A stretch of 64,000 bases of DNA from Lindgomyces ingoldianus (Eukaryota > Ascomycota > Dothideomycetes > Pleosporales > Lindgomycetaceae): NCBI RefSeq assembly GCF_010093535.1, contig NW_022985169.1:842044-906043 (forward strand), given 5' to 3'. The notes beneath the pieces were generated by a model. The model did no database searches and had not been told where the DNA came from. It was given only the letters and a program-made list of their open reading frames with translations. Numbering within the stretch: position 1 is the stretch's first letter; each line of letters opens with the position of its first letter. The translations under genes and the position numbers were made by a program. This document shows positions 56,811 to 64,000 of the stretch, piece by piece.

Positions 56811-59800
56811 ATGGTCGTCGTCAACCCGGAGCCGGCGGCCCTCTCTGCCTCTGACTTGTCTCTGTTCTACACCACTGACGACCTGCTCTCCAACTCTCCA
56901 GTCCTGATCTTCTATGGGCCCACCGCTACGTCTACTCAGGCCACTCACTCGCGCATCCAAGCCCACATCTTCACCCCTGCCGGACTGCAGAACTTCGCCC
57001 GGCTCATCATATCCCCAACGGCCCCTTTCTACAGCGCTGTTACCTGTCTCCCCCGCGAAGAGCAGGGCGATGAAATATGCCGTGGTCTGGCCTTCAGCTT
57101 GTACAAATACTTTGTCGAGCTACCGGCCGAAGTCAAGAATGTCTGGGAAATGCAGTACAACACTATGGGCAGGCTGCATGCTGCGCCCAAGCTCTTTTCT
57201 GAGTCTCATGCGGCCATGATTGCAGCACGCATGGTGAGACTCGAGAATGTTGCAGACATCATCGTCGACATACGCCACGCATTGGGCGAGCAGACTCTCT
57301 CCTGGCTTGATCTGGACGTCGTTCTCCCCCAAGGCGCTATGCGAAAACTGGACGACCCTCGCGAATCAGCTCAGTTTGATGAGGTGGAAGACGACATCCT
57401 CCAACAGCGATTTGGCATTTATGCTTCCGTGGTGAAGTTGTTTGGCGAAGCAGCTTTCCTTCCGACCTCGAAGCTTCGACGAGCACCATCGAAACCAACA
57501 TCTCTGAACCGGTCCCAGTCTTTCTCAAGAAACCAAAAGGAGAACCTGCGGCGAGAAATGTGCGAGCTCCTTGACACCGAGGAGAACTATGTGAGCAAAA
57601 TCTATGACCTTATTCACAGCGTTGCGGCCGACTTCCGCCAGAAAGCGAAGCTTAAGAGTGTCACCAGTGCAAGCCCGAGTGAGCAGGCACTCAGGGGTTT
57701 ATTTCCTCCGAGCCTGGATAAAATTCTAGAAGTCAACTCAAATTTCTTGGAAGCCATCCGCACAATATTGGAGGACACTGAGAACGACGCTATTCAGGAC
57801 ATCGAAACCGCGACGGACGATATCTTTGTCGCCCCTCTTCGTGGACAAAAAGACCCACTAGACGTCACTGGAGCTGCAGCAGTTGCCAAGGCTCTTGTTG
57901 AGTGGTTTCCACAATTTGGAGAATGCTATACGGACTATGTCGGAGCACATGCCGAGTTTTCCCAGTTTCTCAAAGTTTTCATGAAGGACACTGGCTCCAG
58001 CTTCTCAAAGAGAGTCCATGAAACAGGAGAACAGCGGTTGATGTCCATGCTGATTGAGCCCGTGCAACGACTTCCTCGGTACAATCTCTACATCGACAAC
58101 ATTATCAAGCAGCTTCCTGTACGGCATCCGGCAATAAAGACTTTCCTCAAAGCGAGAGACATCATCTCGGAGATTTGCTCACGGGATGCTCCATCAGCGC
58201 AACAGATCAAGGTGTTTGACCGCCTCCGCAAATTGGTCTTCTCGTGGCCGCCTTCTTTCAATCCACAAGGACGTCTCATTACGGCCATTGACTTTGTTGA
58301 GCTCTCGCCTCCCTACCATGGCGAGCTTCAAGGACCGGCTTCAACTTCGGGCATCTTCCTTCTTTTTACCGACTTCCTCGTTATGTTGCACAAGCCTAAT
58401 GGGTGTACCATCACTGCTCGTAGTGTCATCGCGGACTTAGACAATCCGAAGTTCGTTGAAACCTTTTCCGGAACTGCCGAGCTCATCTTTCACCAACAGC
58501 TGAAACTTTCAGACGTATTCCTCAGCGAACACTCAGATGGAAGCATTCTTCAACTCCTCTCTCCTACACCGCCGGCTAGTCAACCAGGGAGGCCACGGAG
58601 TCGAGATCGACGGAATCTTGGTCTCCGGATGTTTTACCTACTGGGCGCATATGAAGCCAAAGCACAGAAGTGCATAGAAGAGGTTACGAAAGCAAGGGTC
58701 GAAGGTCGTTATCCAGAGGCGGAGCGAGAGAGCCAAACTTGGGAAGTCCGCAACTTGTCTGGGGATCTCAGCTTCTTCTCTGCAATATCTGAAGATGTTA
58801 GAGGACAAACTGTCGAGGGTCGTAAAGAGCCTGCCAAGATCCAAATCATTGTTGATCCTTCCAAGTTCCCATGCCCAGTTGAATTGGGTGACAATGGGAT
58901 CGAAATGACTGTATCTATCTCAGTCCTAGAAGATGGCCTTTTCCTTCTTGAGACTACCGGTATCAATGGTTACGCAGCAAGGGATAAGCTGACAAATGTA
59001 GAGTTTCTGCCGGTTTTAACAAAGCGACGTGAGTAACCCTATCTATTTAGCTGGATGTCATAGAAATTTGAGTGCAACCATGCTGACATTCGACAGTGGG
59101 GAATTTCTTGCAGCTGCGCAATAACATCAAGAATCCGAATTTAGCAGAGGCTTATCTTTTTAGAAACCAACAGATTTTGAAGTCGTTGAAGCTACAAATT
59201 GACGGGGTGGATGATGATGTCCAGGACGGAAAGAGTCGCCCGCATTCTCCTGTTAAGATGCTTTCAAACCTCTTTGGTGGTAGTGTTGGAAAAGATGGTG
59301 GAAACCGTAAGCTTCAGCGAAATCCTCCATCGTTGAGCGATATCCAACGCATGGCGCCTCCGCTCCTGCCAGCCCCGACACGAACACACAGCCGAGATGG
59401 CGAGTTATCTCGACCGACCTCGTCCAGTAAGACCATCGGATTTAATGCCAATACTACGCCAACAGATGGCCTGGTGAGATTGGAGGAGACTCTTGCGACG
59501 CTGATCTTGGCTTTGCATGCTCGCAAGGGCAACATTGTCGGGAGATCTGTAAGAGCTAGATCTATCGCAGATGAGCTCGCAGTCAATGAAGTGTACAACT
59601 CACTGCTAGAGAACCCCGCAAACTTGGATATAGCGGCTCAATCTTCCGTCGATGTTTTGTTCGCTGCATTCGAAAAATTCCTCAAGATTGCATGGAGAGA
59701 GAAAATGGGCCCCGTTATCTCCCAGGGAACTCTTGTTTCGTTACAGTTGAAGTCTGACAGTATGTATCCTGGCGAATTCGAGGACTTTTTCCGGACGACT

Positions 59801-61453
59801 TTCAATGAGATCGCACCCCAAAATCAGCGATCTCTGCGCGCAATCATCAAGTTGCTGGCAGAATTACTCGATGGTACCGGAAATGATGGCGATCGTGGCA
59901 TTTTGACAGCTGCTTTTGCTGAGATGCTTGTCCCTGAGGGAAATCCAAACGACTTCATTTCGTTGATCGATCGATTCATCCAAGATATCGATGCTCTTTT
60001 CTCGGTACATGCTAGCGGCGTGAGCACCCCTATGTACGGATCCGTTGATTCAAAGGGTCGCTCTATAGCTGGTTCTGTGAACTCGAATACTTCACTGAGG
60101 AAGCGATTTGGGTTTGGTACTTTATCTAGAGAGAACAGCAAATCGGAGCACGAATCTAAGGTTGGCTCTCTTTGGCGATCATTGAGCAAGAATAGCCACG
60201 GTCTAGACAGCACTCCATCCAGTCTGTCTAGAGCTGGACCCCCTTCACTCGGGCGCTCCAATTCTACAGACACCAACGTGCGCATTTCACCAAAACGCCC
60301 CTCTTCCCGCGACCGGCCTACAGTATTGGGCGCATTCTCCTTTGAAAACAACCAGAGCCCGCATGCAAGGACATTCTTAGGTGCAGCACTGGGAACTATT
60401 GGAGAGGTACCATCCACTACAGGGCCACCCCGCAAGAAGCGACGCTCTTCTCTGAGTGATTTGAAGACGTTACAATCTGCTAACGATGCACCTACTTGGT
60501 CTCCACAGACTCCACGCCGACCCGACTCCTCCCACAGGGGTACACGCCAAACTAGCGCCTCACCGCGAACACCCTCGCGAAATACACCTTCCCCAATTAA
60601 ACACTCACATATTCCGACACCTACACGCATGGGATCCCCAACCCGGAAAGAAAACTCACCTGCTAATGTGCTTGATCGTGCGGGTAGCGTGCGGCCTAAA
60701 TCGACGCCTGTCAAACCAGACGAGGTCACCATCAAGACTTACAGCCCTGTCAAGAAGCGAACAGAATCTGTTTCTGGTATTCCCATGCTCAAGCCTACGA
60801 GCTCTAGCTCCGGTCTTACTGAGCGGCCAACATCCGGCAACACTGTCAAGATCCCGCCATCGACTCCACGATCGCCGACGAAAGCTAGTGCGTCGGCGAG
60901 CCCACCAAAGAAACTCAAGATGCAGAGTCCACAGAAGCTTCGTGAGCGTCTCCAAAATCAACAGCGTGATATTCAGACAGCGTCCAAAGACCTTCAGGCT
61001 GAGCTCAGTTTGATAGGACATGAGCTCACGGCCAGGCCCACGCCACGTCTCACAACGCAAATATCTGCTCCACCGTCTACTTCCGCCATTCCAAACAAAG
61101 CTGCCGAAGCGCGTCTTGTGTCTATTGAGAAGACTCTCAAATCAACTCTAGAAGCACTTTCAAGCCGCACAGCATCTATCGCCAACGATGTCACCACTTC
61201 CCTTCAGGTCTCGGAAGCGAGAGCCAAGCATCTCGATCAGCTGTACCGCGACATGAATGCTGAGAACGAGGCACTGTATGCACGATTCAACGAGGAATTG
61301 GAGAAGGTGGAACGGAGCGTGCGGAAAGGGGGGGGGAACGAGGAAGTCGATCGTCGAATGAAGGCCAGCGAAGAGGAATGTGCTAGGCTGAGGAAGGAAA
61401 ATGCGAGGTTAAAGCGCGAGGTTGCCGGTTTGAAGGCGCAGATTAGGGAGTGA
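56811..61453 (+). CDS. BUD3: BUD3-type RhoGEF, septation/polarity scaffold
   Basis: Cdc42/Rho4-directed guanine exchange factor and cortical landmark for septation in filamentous fungi. Two exons, 56811-59028 and 59097-61453 (68-nt intron), give 1524 residues. The N-terminal Bud3 region includes PEPAALSASDLSLFYTTDDL. The DH domain (about 243-430) reads NLRREMCELLDTEENYVSKI through FLKVFMKDTGSSFSKRV and the core MLIEPVQRLPRYNLYIDNII. A PH-like region follows (STSGIFLLFTDFLVMLHKP). The second exon holds further BUD3 helices (LVRLEETLATLILALHARKG; VDVLFAAFEKFLKIAWREKM), a Ser/Pro-rich disordered part with many S/TP sites, and a C-terminal coiled coil (RMKASEEECARLRKENARLK). Confidence 0.93.
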
Positions 61454-61987
61454 GTAGTGGGTTGGGCCTAACTCTTACTCCCAATTATATCTGCAGCCTT
61501 CACTGGTGTATGTGTCGGTTGCGTCTTGTTAACAACTTGATAGGCAGTCAGGACAGGGGGCTGGGATTGGCACCAGGACGATTCTGTGGTTCGGATGGAT
61601 ATTACAAGGCATGTTTATGGCGTTCATGGTAATCCCACGGCTCTGGTTGGCGATCAAGAGTAATTGGACAGGCGTTATGGTGGATGTTTTGATCCTGGTG
61701 CGATTGCTGGTTTTCTTCCCTCCTTTTATGGTGCTTGGCTGTCTCTTGCGCGTTTTTGAACGCTATCAGGAGGGCTGGCGCCCAGAAGTTTGAGGACTCA
61801 GTGGTTGTGACCGAAAAGAAAAGTTTGGAGTTGGGGTTACGGTTACATGTACAAGTACTTGATTAGCACGATATGCATACATGCAACATAGCTTCTCTGT
61901 GTATATTACACTACCAAAACTGGCTTGCATTTAACCTGCCATATGCTAGCAAAGAGAGCCCGCATTATCTTTCACGTCATATCCTGT
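61454..61987. other. Convergent region with one small membrane-like reading frame
   Basis: Lies between the stops of BUD3 (+) and CCT1 (-). A plus-strand ATG frame at 61611-61793 encodes 60 residues with hydrophobic segments (VMVDVLILVRLLVFFPPFMV). It may be chance sequence in a 3' UTR or a tiny membrane protein; nothing else supports it. Confidence 0.35.
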
Positions 61988-63750
61988 TTAATGGCCATGC
62001 CCGTCATCGTCTCCACCTCCCCTCTCCTCTGGATCCAGTTTAATCAGCGTATCAATCCGCATAATCGCCACGCATGCCTCCACTGCACTCTTCAGCTGCT
62101 TCACTTTACTCATGCTTGGCTCTAGCACGCCGGCCTTGAGGCTGTCATGAACTTTACCATTCGTCAGGTCCAGACCATAGTTTTTATAGTTCTTAGAGCG
62201 GGCGAGTTGTTTCGCGTTCTCTGGGGTAGTAGGATCTGAAGGCGTGCGTTGGGAGAGGGCATGCCGGCTGCGCAGCTGGGCAACGAGCTCAGTAGAGTCT
62301 TTTGCTGCATTAATGGCGAGAGTTTTGGGGATGGAGAGGAGAGAGGTGGCAAAAGCAGCGATGGCGAGTTGTTCGCGGGAGCCGACTGACGTAGCCCATT
62401 CTTCAAGGTAGATGTGGAGCGCAGTCTCTACGGCACCGCCTCCGGGAACAATGCGGCCGCTTTCAAGAGTACGCTTGACGGCGGAGAGAGAGTCGTGGAC
62501 AGATCGCTCCATTTCGTCGAGGGCGTAGTCGTTGGGTCCCCGCAAGATGATGGATGCGGACGTGAAGGCCTTGGTGCCTTTGACTAGAATGCATTCGTCA
62601 TCTGAGATTCGCTCCTGTACGACTTCTTCTGCGGACCCGAGCGCTGATGGCTCGAATTTCTCGTCACCGTTGAGATCGGAAAGGGTGCTGACGAGGGTGG
62701 CCCCGGTTGCCTTGGCTATCCTTCGCAGATCCTCCTTCTTACACCTTCGCACAGCCATGGCGCCCTTCTCGATGAAATGCTTTAAGCAGAGGTCATCGAT
62801 ACCTTTCGTGGTCAAAACGACATTAGCCCCCGCTTTGAGGATCATCTCTACCCGCTCGATGACAATTCCTGCCTCCCGTTCTCGGATCTTTTCTAGCTGG
62901 GCTGGATCATCGATAGTGATGTGAACACCCAGCTTCATCCGCTCTTTCTGTAGATTTATATCCAGACAAGCAATTTTAGCGTCAGTGACACGCGTCTTCA
63001 TAGCTTGTGATGCCACGGTACAGTTTAAAGCATATCCTTTGACCAGAATGGACTCCGTAGCGCCCTTACCGTGAGCCTTGAGGATATTGACCGCTTTGAC
63101 AGGGTACTTGACCTCGTTCTTGTTGTTGGTAGTCTTGACGGACTGCATAGCATCAACGACCATGTTGGCGAAGAAATCCGAGTCCGACCCGATCAGCTTG
63201 CTCGACATAGATGTCTTTGCAATATTGATCAGGCTCTCCCGTCCCAGTGTCTCCACGCGGATACTGATATTCTCGTTCATGTACTTGACCGCCTCCCTCA
63301 GCGCCAGCCTGTAGCCAGTGATGATGGTCGTGGGATGTATCTTGTTCCTCATGAGCTCGTTTGCGCGCCGCAGCAGTTCCGCCGCTATTATGACGACGGA
63401 CGTGGTGCCATCACCAACCTCCTTGTCCTGCTGCTGTGCCAAATCGACGAGGATTTTGCCCGCGGGGTGCTCGATGTCGAGCAAGCTAAGGATGGTGGCG
63501 CCGTCGTTAGTGACTGTCACGTCTCCGATATCGTCTACCATCATCTTGTCGAGGCCGGAGGGGCCAAATGACGATTTCACAACGTTGGCGATAGCTTGAG
63601 TTGCCAGAACGTTTTGGTCGCGGATATCTTGGCCGCTGATTTTCTGCCCGCCGAGGACTACGGAAATATTAGTGCAACGTAGTTGGATGGCGGGTATTGT
63701 AGCTTACACAAGGTCCCAGCATTCCGTGCTTGCTCGAATATTCCCGCCAT
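61988..63750 (-). CDS. CCT1: T-complex protein 1 subunit alpha (CCT1)
   Basis: Alpha subunit of the cytosolic chaperonin TRiC/CCT, which folds actin, tubulin and WD proteins with ATP. Two exons, 63750-63708 and 63657-61988 (50-nt intron), give 570 residues. The splice yields [22 protein letters not shown]-site motifs are [38 protein letters not shown] (with the catalytic Asp) and [33 protein letters not shown] matches the alpha subunit. The C-terminus is acidic and Gly/His-rich ([12 protein letters not shown]). Confidence 0.95.
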
Positions 63751-64000
63751 TTTGTGGTGTTGTAGCAGTTTCCGGGGTATATGCAGTGTTTCGCTGCCTC
63801 CGAACGCGACCTAGAAATTGTTATGCGCCAAGCCGTCACCGGTGAAATAGCTTCTCCGCGGCCCGGCGCTAAGCCATCCCTGCGGCGAATGAGTCGAAGC
63901 GCATTTCCCCCCCCGCTCCCCCCCCAATACCGCACTTGTGACACACGACACTTTGCCTGTCACCCACGGGCTGCTTATACAGGAGCGTAGTCACTACTTC
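63751..64000. other. CCT1 upstream region with C-runs
   Basis: Promoter side of CCT1 up to the end of the window. It contains two runs of eight or nine C residues around 63907-63925. No gene is visible. Confidence 0.45.

Noticed and set aside
63900..63930. C-runs read as a structured element near CCT1
   Set aside because: Two homopolymer runs alone do not make a G-quadruplex pattern of four tracts with proper loops.

Overview
The window is nuclear DNA of a filamentous ascomycete (Pezizomycotina; Dothideomycetes or a close relative is my best guess, but the class cannot be settled by eye). The evidence is short 40-80 nt introns with GTRNGY donors and CTRAY branch points, and fungal-only families (PTH11/SAT4-type rhodopsin-fold receptor, CLR5-domain protein, AA9 LPMO, GH72 Gas/Gel, BUD3, a fungal Myb-like family). 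I assembled exon-intron models by eye and checked the reading phase at every junction. About 25 protein genes are supported.

Layout. 1-14 kb: a large ABCA-type ABC transporter (-), RNase P/MRP subunit POP4 (+), an acidic LRR-like protein (-), a GH125/Mug157 mannosidase (-), a membrane-anchored sulfotransferase-like protein (-) and an HD-domain hydrolase (-). 14-26.7 kb is an accessory island: a decayed oxysterol-binding-protein pseudogene, a 7-TM PTH11-like receptor, an intronless TPR protein, an AA9 copper monooxygenase and a secreted Thr-rich protein, separated by long gene-poor stretches. 26.7-48 kb is a dense block of core genes: NOP53 and YPT6 (divergent), TOM20 and EXO84 (divergent), a double Myb-like nuclear protein, exosome subunit MTR3, a GT62 Golgi mannosyltransferase, a GEA/GBF1-type Arf-GEF and a GPI-anchored GH72 glucanosyltransferase. 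48-52 kb is a second accessory stretch with two small Cys-patterned proteins and remnants of a STAND/NLR-type N-terminal domain. 52-64 kb: a CLR5-domain protein, a probably mitochondrial hemerythrin, DCC1 and BUD3 (divergent) and CCT1.

The core genes act in secretion and polarity (YPT6, EXO84, GEA, BUD3, mannosyltransferase, GH72), RNA processing (POP4, NOP53, MTR3), mitochondrial import (TOM20), replication and cohesion (DCC1) and folding (CCT1). I found no rRNA, convincing tRNA, CRISPR array or intact transposon, and nothing I can call a wholly new system. The best leads are the two accessory stretches: the small Cys-rich pair, the intronless His-motif TPR protein next to a receptor gene that shares an upstream motif with it, the atypical AA9 gene, and the ABC transporter whose stop codon lies inside a minisatellite carrying a stop in eight successive units.
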